64,000 nt of DNA from Nectonema munidae (lineage: Eukaryota > Nematomorpha > Nectonematoida > Nectonematidae). Shown piece by piece: positions 12,430 through 24,443 of this stretch; position 1 is the first letter of the stretch; each line of letters opens with the position of its first letter. Location: the NCBI GenBank assembly GCA_030549495.1, contig JAUIRK010000855.1:2626001-2690000 (forward strand), written 5' to 3'. Position numbers and translations under genes: made by a program. The notes below the pieces were generated by a model. It was given only the letters and a program-made list of their open reading frames with translations. It made no database searches and was not told where the DNA came from.

Positions 12430-13190
12430 AGTGGACTGTGTTTTAAACTCTTGACGAATGACATCAAGATATACAATACCTGTTGTATTGAATTACAAAA
12501 TGACCTAGTGAATAAGCTTGCTGAATGGAGTAAAAAAGGGCCTAGCTATTGTTCAATTATGAAAATGTGTAACACATGGAAATTGGAAGAATACAAAATT
12601 TAAGTCAATTCTTTACAGGCTCAAAAACTCTGTAAAGCTTACTTACAAAAAAAAAAAAAAAATTAAAGCTTACAAGGAAAAAGATTTAGAAGTTGTTTTT
12701 GATACCAAAATGAAGTTTCATGAAAACGCAGTCCATTTCTTATCAAGAGCGTACTGTGCGATTAATATAATCAAGGATTCCCTTTCTCATTTGGATTGCA
12801 AAAATTCACCTCTCTTATTCAAAACTCTTGTCAAATCCAATCTCAAAGTGCGAAAATATCATTTCTGCTCCAACCCACATGTTAAACATGATAATGACAT
12901 ATGAAATTAGAATTAGGAAATTGAATCTTCCCTCCTAGTCTATAGAAGCAAGACACGACCAATGCTAACAATATATACAATGTATTAAAGAATAATATGG
13001 GATATTCGAAGAAGTTTTTCACCACATATGGCATTGTGTGTTTGACGATGTAATTCTCTCAAACTTGATTTGGACTCATTCTGTGGAAGCTTTAGAAGAA
13101 ATTCCTTCACTAAAATATATATATAAAGGATTGGAATAATCTTCCTGAATATATTAAATATGATATACGTAAATGGTTGAAAAATGATTG
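12430..13190 (+). pseudogene. LINE fragment, C-terminal RT region
   Basis: Broken plus-strand frames read in order like the end of a non-LTR reverse transcriptase. A piece resembling DDTKIY appears first. LQNDLVNKLAEWSKKG comes next, then (from 12710) MKFHENAVHFLSRAYC with AINIIKDSLSHLD and LLFKTLVKSNL, and finally KDWNNLPEYIKYD near 13127. This matches the usual LGV..D.KLKFHEHV...LFKTLVRP.LEYG...WNNLP order. Several frame changes show it is inactive. It lies in intron 2 of the EGF/TM gene in the sense orientation. Confidence 0.75.
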
Positions 13191-16100
13191 AATTTAGCCA
13201 ATGAGATTCCAGTTTTTTGCTCAGTTCTTTTCAATAGTAAAATGTATAAAATTTCGATTCTAACTTAATTTGATTGATTCAAACAGGAAAAAGTTTCAAA
13301 ATTTTTATCCAATCAGATCAAAATGTTGCAAACTTTTATACTTATTATTGATATAAATGAATATATCTTCAGGCATTAATTTAATCTTAACAAGAATACG
13401 CCCCCCTTTCTGTTAGGAAACGAACCAATGTTTTTTGTGAGTATCTTGGTTCTAGAAATGCTATAAAGGGTTCGCCAGAACATAACCCAACAATGGAAAA
13501 AGGTTTGAATTTTTCAGATGCAGAAAACCAGGATCATAGTTCATATGTTACCCGTAAATCATATGCGAAACAAAAGATATAACCAGAATTCTCTATGATC
13601 AGAAGGATGATATAATAGCAAAAAAATATTTTTTTTATTTAATCTAAAATTCTAATTTATTGACATATGCATTTAAAAGGGGTAACTTTAGAGTTCATTT
13701 TATTTATTTTGTATTACTACAAAAATTAAAAAAAAAATTTTTTGAGTAAAAAAGCAACTTCTTCAACGTGAGGATAAAAAAACAAAAAAAACACTTTTAC
13801 AAGTTTTCTATAAAATAGATGCAAAACTTAATTTCACTTTAAAAAAAATATACCTAAGCTATTTTATGTATTATGCGCAACGCAAATCTAAAGCTATTCG
13901 TTTTTGACATTTCATCTCACGCTTTCTATAAACGCCGTTTGGACCATTATAACGCAAAAAATTGAATTAACTTGCTTCATAAAAATTATATTAAATATAA
14001 CATAAATGTCTGAAAAGATCGCGCTTTCAAAATATTTCTTTCAAACTAAAAATGCATCTGAAAAAGGTAGGTTCTATGCGACGTCATGTCTCTTCTAGGG
14101 AAGATCAAGAATTTGTTTTTTTTTATTTGATTGCTTGAAGATCAGAAAATTTAATTGAAAATTTGATTAGTTATTCTGGAAGTGGCTTACTTTTAATAAA
14201 GATTGACTAACTTAAAAAAGTTAAAGTTTACCTCACTACTACATTATGATCTAATCCAAAAAAAAGGAGATTTGTAAAAAAACAAGCGTGTGTTTCTTTG
14301 TATTCCTTACGGGCCTTTGTAATTTGCCTTTTCATCTAAAGGGTAGGGTTCGAATAAGATTGCTTCCAGCGACAGACGGACTCTAGGGCATTATAATATA
14401 GACAAACTTTATATAGCTTTTGTAAAATTTATACAGTTTATATGATCATCGAGAAAAAGTCACGAGGAAAAGATGAGCTTCAGAAGAATTTCAGAAAGAT
14501 GTGAATATGCTAAAACTTTTATCTCAAAGGAAATGAGAATTTTGAAGAAAATCAATCTAAAACTATGCTGATATATCTCATGTTTTTCAGTAAAATTTTT
14601 CTACAACTTTTGCTTACTTTTTTTGGTGAGGAAAAAAAATGGCCGTTATTTTTGGATATCATGAGTTGAAGCTCTAATATCTCAGATCCTGAAAATGTCC
14701 TTTGAATATTGTTTCTTCTGAATAAAGCTTTTTTGTGAGAATATCTCTTCAAGTTCATCTTTTTAAAGGTTTCGTGTAATCGATTGTATGCACATTATGT
14801 GTGAGAAAATAACTTTATGGTTTTCTATGCCAACCAACGCATTTTGAAAACAATGAAGAATGATTTGTGAACAAAGAAAATATCTTCACTAATCTACACA
14901 CTTGATCTTTGCAATAAGATTGGCATTGTAAATGTCAGATCAGTCTGCGCGTTCCTTGCCTTCATTAATGCATGACTTTGAAATTTTAATCCTTTATCAC
15001 TCTTTTCATCTTGTCAAATTGGGTTGCATGATGCTTTCGAGACCTGCGTATACGAATAGTAGAGAAGGTAAATTTGTCTTTAATTATATTGCCCAAAAAA
15101 TTGGTATATTAAATACTTTTTTAAGTAATGAAAACATATTTTAACTTGAAAAGGTATTCAATTAATATTTGCAAGATGTTAAATAATCTAAAAAGCCAAG
15201 AAAAATTCCCCATATACAAATGTTTTTGTTAAAAATTTTTTTTAAGTTTTTTGAAACTTTTTCAAAGTCTAAAAATATCAAAGTAAGAAAAAGCAATTTC
15301 TTTTTAAATATTTAATAAGTCTTGACATATGAGTCGAAATCAACACAAAATTCTCTAGTTTCAGAAGCTTCAAAGAAAATGTAAGTCATAAAGAAGAAAT
15401 GTTGATTTTCCTATAGCCTCATATTATTAACCGATTAGCATATTATCCGAGCGCATTTTAGCAAAAGATTGGTGTATATATATATTTTTTTGGTTCAAAA
15501 TTTTCTATCATTATATCCCATATGATATTATTTTGTAAATAATAAGAGAAAATATTAGCAACATGAAAAATTCTCCCAGCAATAATATCTTCTATATACT
15601 GCTTAGCGATAAAATGAAGTAATCCTTCTCTATATTATTCGCACCATATTTTTGTTCTCATTTTGAAAGTGTTTTTTTTTTCAAACTTTTTTATAAAAAT
15701 TTTCATTATTTTTTATTTGAATTCAATTTTTTTTACAAAAAAATACATGCTTTTTCAATGAATGTTAGACTTTTTGCGATGAATTATTGTATATCCACAC
15801 CCAACACCCAATTGCTTGAAGAGATTTCGCAATTCATTTTAGATAGGACGTACCCATTCAATAAACCCCGTTAATCCTCACTTTTAATTAAATTTATTAC
15901 ATAACATATTTTTTCCAAATTTTGAACTTTTCGTTTTAAACGGAATTTTTTTCATTCCTCATTTTAAAGTTCGTTGTAGATTTGATCCTACTGTATGTCA
16001 TATATTTTTTAAAAGAGTTGTGATAAATTGCCATCTTCTCAATAATTTACACTTACTACTCTTTCACAAGAATATGGCAATTGGAGCATTGCTAACAGAC

Positions 16101-17688
16101 TAACAAAGACACGAGCTTCTTATTATAAATTATAAGATTTCTCACATTCTTTTCAATTATCGTATTGATTTGGAGATTTTGATCAAATCGACAGACGAAT
16201 AATAATAATGACACATATGTTCAAATGGCTTAGCTCCTAGAAAATATAATTTTGCTAAGTCCATTTCCACACAACATTAGCAAATAAAATGAGACGCAGG
16301 AATGTTGGATGAATTTAAAATGTTCATAATTCATTCATTGACTTATGAGAATCCACGGATACTTTGAATTTCAACATCGGCAATAACATCCGCATTTATC
16401 AAACTTTTTTCTTTTTTTCAAATACTCCAAAGTTTGTTTCAAAATTTTTCAATTTTTACTTTATCAAAATTTTTATGATACGTCTTTATAATAATAAGCA
16501 AATGAATCCAAATATCTCTCTACATTTTTGAGATGTATAAAACTTGCATTTGCTTAGAATAGCAATGACGATACCGTATTCGCAAAAAATATAATTCTGA
16601 CATTGCTAGGATGTCAATCCCTATTCTAATTCCTATCCTTCAACAAAGCAAGTTAGCATCTGAAGATTCACTTCAAAATCGTTGTCAAGTAAATGCAGTG
16701 TGATCAACAATTCTTCATGTCTCCAACGCTATGCTGGAGTCAGTATGGGAGGTGATTCAGGCCATTATGGCATATTTGAGTGCCTACATTTCATTATTAT
16801 TCAAGTGTCCTACTACTCAGAAAGACTTGAGGCAATTATGTGCCCTCTTCAAGAGTGAGTATGTTTCTCTGAATTGTAAAAAAAATTTTTAGTATGTCTA
16901 TTCATTATTTAATTGAGTTCCATTTTATCCAAGTGCATTTTTGATGGATATACCCTCTCCCTCTCTCTCTCTTATAAGTGTATAGAGTGAGTGTACAATT
17001 TTAACGGTATTTTATCTGATGTGGAGGCACTAAATGTATTGGAACAAAAAAAAGTCTTTCTCACCTTAAAATAATTGAAAGAGGGTATTGAAAACCGAGA
17101 TGAGTGCTAATATAAAAAACTTTAAACGAAAATTTTGGATGCTTGAAGCATATCAAATTTAAATGATTGCCTATTTTTTATTTTGCGTAGCTTTATGAAC
17201 TTTTTAACAAAAAAATAAAGAAAATACTTAAATAATTTTAAAACTTTGTTTTAAAACAGCTTTCCAATCTTTACGCCCTCAAACTATATATATTAGTATA
17301 GAAAAAGAAAAAATGAGAAGTATACTTTTCATATCGTAAGAAGAAGAAGAAGAAGAAGTTTATTGAAAATCAAAAGGTTCATAAAATATACAATAATTTA
17401 TCTGTGTAACTTTTTTTGATCAAAAAAGGCTCCAAAGTGTTTATGAAGTATTATAAAAATTGTTTTATCATCTTTATGATAAATATATTCAACGATAACA
17501 GAAAGCCAAAAAATGATGACTTCCATATGGATCAAACTCCTTTTCTCTGTTATAGATTTTCAATTTTGAAAACGCTATGAATACTTTCATTGCATTTTGA
17601 ATGTTTTAGAGACATTTAAATTTTATCATTTTTCCACTTTTTTTATAAAAATTAATTTATTTTTATTTAATTTTTTTTACTTTTTCAG
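13191..17688. other. intron 2 remainder
   Basis: Long AT-rich intronic DNA. Small features are a GAAGAA run at 17337-17360 followed by gtttattg, and a GC-richer patch at 16640-16860 that could be a cassette exon or pseudogene (see findings). Nothing else is supported. Confidence 0.4.
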
Positions 17689-17715
17689 CTCTAGGCCAAA
17701 TTGGTTATGGAAATG
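17689..17715 (+). CDS. EGF/TM gene exon 3 (27-nt micro-exon)
   Basis: CTTTTTCAG acceptor and GTAAGT donor bound a 27-nt exon in phase 1-1. It adds the codons for LGQIGYGN after the split Ala codon. Good splice signals on both sides and unbroken phase support it, although its small size limits certainty. Confidence 0.65.
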
Positions 17716-19574
17716 GTAAGTATTTTATCCACCTTATAGTAATAACCGTGGTAAGTTAAGTGTGAATAATTGTATAGTTCTTGACAAAATCAAGTTTTCC
17801 GTAAATGTTAAGTTTGAAAAGGTTGAAGATTGTTATCAATCAAATTGCATCCTTCATTTTAATTGGTTAATTCACGTTGTTTATAAACATAAATCCTCAT
17901 CTAAAAATATTTAATTACCAAAAATAATGTTGATAAAATCATCTTTTCATTTTATGGAGTATATTTTTTGTAATAAACCTAAAATATACCTCGTGGAATG
18001 GTGTAATCTTATGGGTTAGATAGTATACACAAATTTGAAATATCATTGATATTGTAGTTTGAAGTTTATGAAAAATTTAAATTTTTTTATATATATTTTA
18101 TGAATAATTATCCAATTTTGTGTAGACCCTTTTTTGGATATTTTTTATAATAAAAAAAGAAAAAAAAGGTGAATCCTGAGTGATGACAGAAGATTTTTTA
18201 ATTCGATTCTTTAAAAAATATTAATACAACATATGGTATATTATAGAATATTTTAGTGACACTTATCAATTATGTATTGATATTCTCAATTAAATAAACC
18301 ATATGAAGATTTGGATTGAAAAATGTTCTGCTTTTGATTTTAAAATACAATGTAATTTGACATTTTTCCTCTGCTATAGACAATATCAACCTTTAAAAAA
18401 GAGCATATGGCATTCACTTCTTTCGTTAGAGACGAGAGAAAAAATTTTAGTAAATTAAACTATACACAAACTAGTGATCTCGGAGTTTGAGTTGATAATG
18501 CTTAAGATATTCCTCCTATTTGTGGAATTAATTGTTAGAGTGATTTAAAATTATATTCAGGTTAAATCTGTTACATTCTATATCTCCATTACTTCATAAA
18601 ACCTAAAAAAAACATCTGAACGAATTTTTGCTTTGAAAAATTGAGAAAAAGGAAAAAAGATAATGAAATCATCAAAGCCTATTGTACGTAATTAGTTAAC
18701 TCCATCAGTTAGTTGCATAGTTAAAAGAAGAATCCTAGTTATAGTGAAGATGTATTTCTAACTGTTAATTATAATTAATTTAAAATAAACTTTGCTTACA
18801 TTATACGTAACATTTTGAGAAAACTTTTCAACATTGAATAGAAAAACTCTCTTGTTCCAAACCAAAGGGGGTTGAAAGCACTAAAAGAAAGTTTTGGTGT
18901 GATTGAAGAGCAACATGTCTTTTTCTGCAAAATTTTTCTTCCATCTTCTTGCATTTGTCTTTTAGCTCTTTCCAGTTTGGAGGATAAAAACAACTGTATC
19001 TGAGATTGATCTGTAGTATAGTGTATTCATGGTCTCTTTTTTAATCAATTAAATAAATATTTAAGTGTGTAAATAAGGAAAAACTTTGCCTATTCTTATA
19101 TGAAAGCTTTAAATTGTTTGCTCTTTCACTGAGAAAATAGAGTTTGATGGAGTAGCCTTGAGGAAAAATCTTACGGTTTCATTTTCTTTCGCTCAAGGCC
19201 TCAGAACTAAAATAAACAGTTTGTAGTGAAAGGAACTGCTTTAAGCATCCTTTTTTACTTCTTGAAACTCCTTTAAGCTAATTACTGCCCCATATGTTTT
19301 TTTAATCTTAAATTCAGGATATGAAAATTGGAAGAAAAGGATATTTTTGACTAAAACATGAGAGATAGGCCTTTAAAAGTAACTTCTAACAATATTCCAC
19401 GTGAGATTTTATTAACTTTCTCTTCAAAATCTATTATAACACATTATTATATATTTGAGATCACAAACATCAAGACAGATTAGCCATCACAGTTAAAACA
19501 TTAAAAGCTTATGTTCGCTAATAAAATGTTTGCTGCATCTTGAATACATATATTTTTTTCTTTTTTTTTTTTAG

Positions 19575-19610
19575 AAAAATCTGTAGTTTCAGTTGCAAGC
19601 ATCACTGCAG
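19575..19610 (+). CDS. EGF/TM gene exon 4 (36-nt micro-exon)
   Basis: A strong poly-T tract ending in TTTAG precedes a 36-nt exon closed by GTAAGC. It is phase 1-1 and encodes E-KSVVSVASITA, a short linker between the two EGF modules. Like exon 3 it is symmetrical, so either micro-exon could be skipped without shifting the frame. Confidence 0.65.
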
Positions 19611-19746
19611 GTAAGCTTATATATATATATATATAAAATATATTGTTAAGTACCAAGTTTTGATTGACTTTCCTTACTTTCTTTTAATTTGTTGATGTAG
19701 TTTTAAAACATGTCAAAAATTTAGACATTTTTCATTGCCAATTAAG

Positions 19747-20012
19747 CTACCTGCACCCCCGACTACTGCAATGAACATGGAATTTGCGCTGTTTCACCCT
19801 TCACACAAGAACCTTTCTGTCAATGCGAAAAATGGTGGCTCGGATCCAATTGTAACGTGAATGGCCTTCTTCTGGCCATTCTTCTTCCCTTGATTCTTGG
19901 TCTCCTTCTTTTGTTATGCCTGATTCCCCTTTGCTTAAGCTTATTCAAGAAGAGGAAATTGAAAAAAGCTGAAAACATGCGAATAGGCCAAGCTGCAATG
20001 CCGAAAGGAGAC
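19747..20012 (+). CDS. EGF/TM gene exon 5: EGF-like domain 2 and transmembrane helix
   Basis: The 266-nt exon begins after ATTAAG and ends before GTAAGT in phase 0. Residues 388-421 form a second EGF-like module (Cys 388, 393, 399, 410, 412, 421; spacing 4-5-10-1-8, with NEHGIC and CQC). Directly after it, residues about 425-452 are an uninterrupted Leu/Ile-rich helix, followed by KKRKLKK as a cytosolic stop-transfer signal. This fixes a type I topology: the long first-exon region and both EGF modules face outside. The EGF module sits only a few residues from the membrane. Confidence 0.85.
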
Positions 20013-20662
20013 GTAAGTTCTTCGTAAAATTTCGTGTACAAAGATCATGCATTCGCCATTTGTGTGCTGTTAAATTTCTCGGATTTCATTCCTAGGGTTT
20101 TATATATAGCATATATCCTTTACAACTCTAAGATTTTTATAATTAGTGAAACATTATTGGATTTCCTAGGATCTTGCATTGAAATTGAATATCAAAACTT
20201 TTTTACTCATATTTTGATAAGGTAGGACTTTTTGCCCAAATAAAGCGAAAAATTCGAAATTAACCTAAATCTCAAAACTTTTCAAAATCAATTAAAATAT
20301 TTATTTTTAATTTTAATTAGTATGAAAAACATTCAAATACATCTCATTATTTTTAGTTTGTTTGAAAGAATAGAATTAAAGTAAAGTTTTGAGAAAATGT
20401 CAGTTTATACGGGAAATTGATTTCGGAAATGAAAATTCAGTTTAAACTTTTTTTTATTTTTATTTTCTTATGAATAGTTAAAAACATTAAAATACGTGGC
20501 ATTTTTTGTAAAAAAAAAAATTTAAGATAATTTCAGTAAAATGTTTTATGCCTTCTTACACAAGAATCACGAATTGTGACTTAACTAATTCTTGTACACT
20601 AGCAAAGTGAATATTGTGTCGTTTTTGGCAAATTTTATCTCGAATAACTCACATATGTTTAG

Positions 20663-20713
20663 GACAAAGCTCAACTCGTTCCATATGCAATTCCCAGAGC
20701 CAAAGTTGACAGG
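20663..20713 (+). CDS. EGF/TM gene exon 6 (cytoplasmic tail)
   Basis: TTTAG acceptor, AGG|GTAAGA donor, 51 nt, phase 0-0. It encodes DKAQLVPYAIPRAKVDR, the start of the charged cytoplasmic tail. Confidence 0.65.
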
Positions 20714-21178
20714 GTAAGAGATATTTTAAAAATATTCCGTATTTATCAGTGTTCACTATCATTATATCCAATAAGTAAAGATGAAATTGTTAGATTATTA
20801 TTATTAAACTTTTGAAAAAATCGTACAATGTTTTTAGTGTCTGTAAAAATTATCATAGTCGCAATAAAAAAAATTGCTCTATATTTTTGATAAATTCATC
20901 ATATAACTTCATTTTCACGAATCTTTCTATTTTGCTTTACTACGCGCATGACGCAGTACACCAACATTTGTACTTGTAAGATGAAAAAAATTTAAAGCTT
21001 ATTATAGAGTTCAAATAGCATTTCAAAATAAAGAAATGAATTTTTTAAATACTCATTTGAAAATGTTTATCAATCAATGTTGAGACAAAAAAATGAAGGA
21101 AAACTTGAATTCTTATTATTCAGAAACTTTTTTATGCATATTTTTTCCTGGGAAGGGTAATGCAGAAGAAACTAGTTA

Positions 21179-21240
21179 AGGTACCGTGGGATGTGAGTTA
21201 TTGAAACCCAGTAGCTAACCAACCTTACTCACGCCCCCTT
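21179..21240 (-). mobile_element. tRNA-SINE, truncated copy
   Basis: Only the outer ends of the SINE remain: ggtaccgtggg joined to gagttattgaaacccagt...cttactcacg. The middle, including the B box, is deleted. The tRNA-like head points to the minus strand. Confidence 0.7.
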
Positions 21241-21249
21241 AAAATTACT

Positions 21250-21405
21250 TTAAGAGGAAGAAGAAGATTAATTAATTATGTTTGTCATTTAAATTAATAA
21301 TACAATAAAAAAAAGTATGAGAAAAAAATAAAAACTAAGATTTAACAGTGGAATAACTACTGCACAAAAAGTCAGAAATGAGCGCTATATGACAGGTATA
21401 TATTA
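21250..21405 (+). repeat. shared ~150-bp interspersed repeat, copy 2
   Basis: Close match to 1838-2000, including agatttaacagtggaataa and cacaaaaagtcagaaatga. It sits directly after the truncated SINE in intron 6 of the EGF/TM gene. Confidence 0.6.
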
Positions 21406-22272
21406 AAATAACTTTAAGAAATTTTTCCAAATTTTATTTGGTTCTCTAATCCAGCGTTTTTCAAGTTGTGGGTCCCGACCCTTCAGTGGGTCGTGACAAA
21501 AAAGAAAGGAAATCAAGGCAGGACATTATGGAAATCAAGGTAGGGTATTATGTAATATTTTATTCATACAAATAAATAAAACAAATCTTGTCATGGAAAA
21601 AAGTTTGAAAAACGCTGCTAATCAATAACTATACGTTCTAAAAAGAAACTAGAAAACCTAGAAAATGGCAAAAAGCCAGTCAATTTTAGTTTTCATTGAA
21701 AAGTGAGGTGACCACCTCTTTTGAAACTTTGGAAAGAAAATATTATCTATATTCTTTGCATAAACTATGTATTTATTTTAACAGTTCTTTTGCCTCAATT
21801 CCACTTCTTTTTATTCATTTGGTCCAATTAAATATTACAGTTTTTTTTATTTATAAATGTGGTTAAAAATGTCTACATTTTTATTTTTCCCGTTTTATGC
21901 GCAAACTAAGTGTGTTTCGGAATTTGCATTGTACAGAAAAAGCAAAATTTGGGAAAACAAATTTTAATAAGTATTTAAAACCCTTATCTTTAAATCGAGA
22001 TATGTCAATTAACCCCATCTGGCGTTTAGCCAAATAAAAATAAATTTATATAAATTTTTTTTTAATAATTATCATTTTAAAAAGTTTCAAATATATACAA
22101 TTAATTTCCTTTGTATACAATCTGAATTTTTCAAACTTATAAATGCAAGAATTTTATCCTGAACTTGGTTTAATTATATTTAAAAATAGTTTTATCACAA
22201 CATATGTTAGATGAAAAAGTCATGTAAATTTTAAACAAACATTGTATTTAATTTTGTATGTTTGCTCTGCAG

Positions 22273-22347
22273 GTTAGAAGTAACCAATCACTTTTTAACT
22301 CAGATAGCGACTTCAATGATAACAACCATTTAAATCTCTCCAAATGC
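22273..22347 (+). CDS. EGF/TM gene exon 7 (cytoplasmic tail)
   Basis: CTGCAG acceptor, 75 nt, phase 0-0, encoding a Ser/Asn/Asp-rich stretch (NSDSDFNDNNH...). The proposed donor TGC|GTACGC is weaker than the others. If it is not used, the frame reads on for ten codons to a TAA at 22376-22378, giving a shorter tail. Confidence 0.55.
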
Positions 22348-23071
22348 GTACGCTTCATAAATTTTACATGCTTCTAACAAATCGTTTCGGCTTCTCTTAC
22401 GTCAATCAATTTTTTTAAGCATATTTTATATGTACGTTTTTTTTTGATATTGTTGGTGACGGCTTCTAAATTTTGACAGACACGCACCCAAAGACAGCTC
22501 TTGTAATTTTAAAAAACTTGATCTAAATAACAAATTTCTCAGAGCCAAATTGTATAGAGTATGGAAAGAAAAAAGGGTCAGGGGTCAGGTCTATAAAGTA
22601 AATATATATAAATTTATTCTTTGAATTCTTGAATATAGACGCGTTTTTTTCATTCAAGAAGTTCTTGAATTCGAATCTTGAATCGCTCTTTCGTTATAAA
22701 TAGGAATTGAGCAGTTATCACTTCTTGATGAAAACAAGAATATACAAAATATTTTGATTAATATTGTATTTGTCTTTTATTTATGAGAAAAGATTCTTTA
22801 TTTGTTGAAAATAAAAAAATACTTTCGTCTCATTAGCAAAATTTTAATTGCAGTAAAAAGCCTTGAGATACAAATTTGTCAGAAACAAAAGAGCTTTCAT
22901 AATTAAGAAGATTTATTTTGCAAAAAATCTATCATTTTTAGTTGTTCTTTCCTTTTCACTAAAATCCGCCTTTTTCCACATTAAGTTGGTAAGTTTCAAT
23001 AATGATATATATTTATAATTCTTTTGAATGTTTAAAAAAATTCCTTTAAATCAAAACTCTTTACTAGATGT

Positions 23072-23220
23072 AGATAAAGGTACCATGGTGTGTTTTCATC
23101 GAGAAGGCACAATTACACCGCTTATATCGAATTATGAGGAAAGCAGGCTTGATGCGGGATCGAACCCAAGACCTTGAGTTATCGCGAGCGCAATATCTAA
23201 CCCACCTTACTCACACCTCC
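23072..23220 (-). mobile_element. tRNA-SINE copy in intron 7
   Basis: Nearly full copy of the family. Reading the minus strand, a head beginning gtgagtaaggtgggttaga (A-box-like) leads to GGTTCGATCCC, a perfect polymerase III B box, then the family body ending at ggtacc. Moderately diverged from the other copies. Confidence 0.8.
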
Positions 23221-23342
23221 CATTTAAAATGGAGAAGTTTTAAATCTATTCCAAGAGATATCTTGAGTGCGTGGCTGAATCTATTGAATAATATGCTTGT
23301 TGAATGCTAAATTTTAGTTTATTTCCACGTTGTTCACTTAAG

Positions 23343-23376
23343 GAAGGCAGATATGAGAATGAAGCTTATAAACGAG
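23343..23376 (+). CDS. EGF/TM gene exon 8 (cytoplasmic tail)
   Basis: A 34-nt exon between CTTAAG and GTAAGC, phase 0 in and phase 1 out, encoding EGRYENEAYKR. Frame continuity with exons 7 and 9 supports it. Confidence 0.55.
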
Positions 23377-24362
23377 GTAAGCCTTGATCTTAACCATTAT
23401 ACTTATAAAATCTTTCTCATTTTTTCTTCCAATAACTTTCTCTCCACTCAACTTCAGAATGTTAACGATTAAGAAATGAGAAGACAAGAAATATTGAGAT
23501 TATAGAAATTTTTTTTGGATAATTTGGTTGAGTAACAGAAATATTTTTGCGTAAAGTTTACACAAGTAGACTTTTTTATATTATTTTGGAAACGAAATAC
23601 TCTTGAGAAACTTGCATTGGAGCGGTATAACACATCTTATCCATCAAATTTCCTTACATTCGTTTATAACGTAAGTATAATCACGCAAAAACCTCGTTTT
23701 GTTGTTCATAATCAAATTTGGGCGGATGATAAAATTTGAGTAAAAAAATACACAAAAATGGCAAAAAACTTATAAAAATGTCATCAACTATGTGTTAATT
23801 CATTGGAGAAAATTAACTTTTGATCATTCTTATCAGTTTTCTACAGTTAAGATAAGTGTGTGTTAAAAATCAAGAGAACAAATAGACATTATGATATTGG
23901 AGCGTGAAATATAGAAAATAAAATATAAACAAGAATACACAAAAAAATAATTGTATGAGTAAGAATGATTTCCATACTACAATATTTGATTTAATCATTC
24001 GCTCAAAGATTGTAATAATATAGTTGAGAGTTTTTACTTGTTTAAGTAACTGATCGCTAAAGACTCAGAAGAGTCAAAATATTCCAAGAGACATACACTC
24101 TTTTAATTAAAAATAATAATTGATAAATCAGTGTTAATTAAAAATGCATAGAGAGTACGCTAAAAAGGAATACCATGCTTTTTGTAGGTGAGATAAATGA
24201 AGATTGTAGTCGAATCAGGATGGGAGGAGGCCCTTTATGCTTGAGGGAAAGTGTCCTTATCATAAACTTTGCCTCAACCAGAGGAAAAGAGTTCTTATAG
24301 GCACAGATAATGATCTTTTAAATGACCTCCTTTTAATATTGAATTATTATCGACCTTTGTAG

Positions 24363-24443
24363 GAGATGATGCGATGGAAGTGACGGAAGAAACAACAACT
24401 GAAGAATGGACGAGAACATATAAAAAGCCCCAGCCTGGCATGG
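24363..24443 (+). CDS. EGF/TM gene exon 9 (cytoplasmic tail)
   Basis: TTGTAG acceptor, GTAGAT donor, 81 nt, phase 1-1. It encodes GDDAMEVTEETTTEEW then TRTYKKPQPGMG: an acidic, threonine-rich patch followed by a basic/proline segment. Confidence 0.65.
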
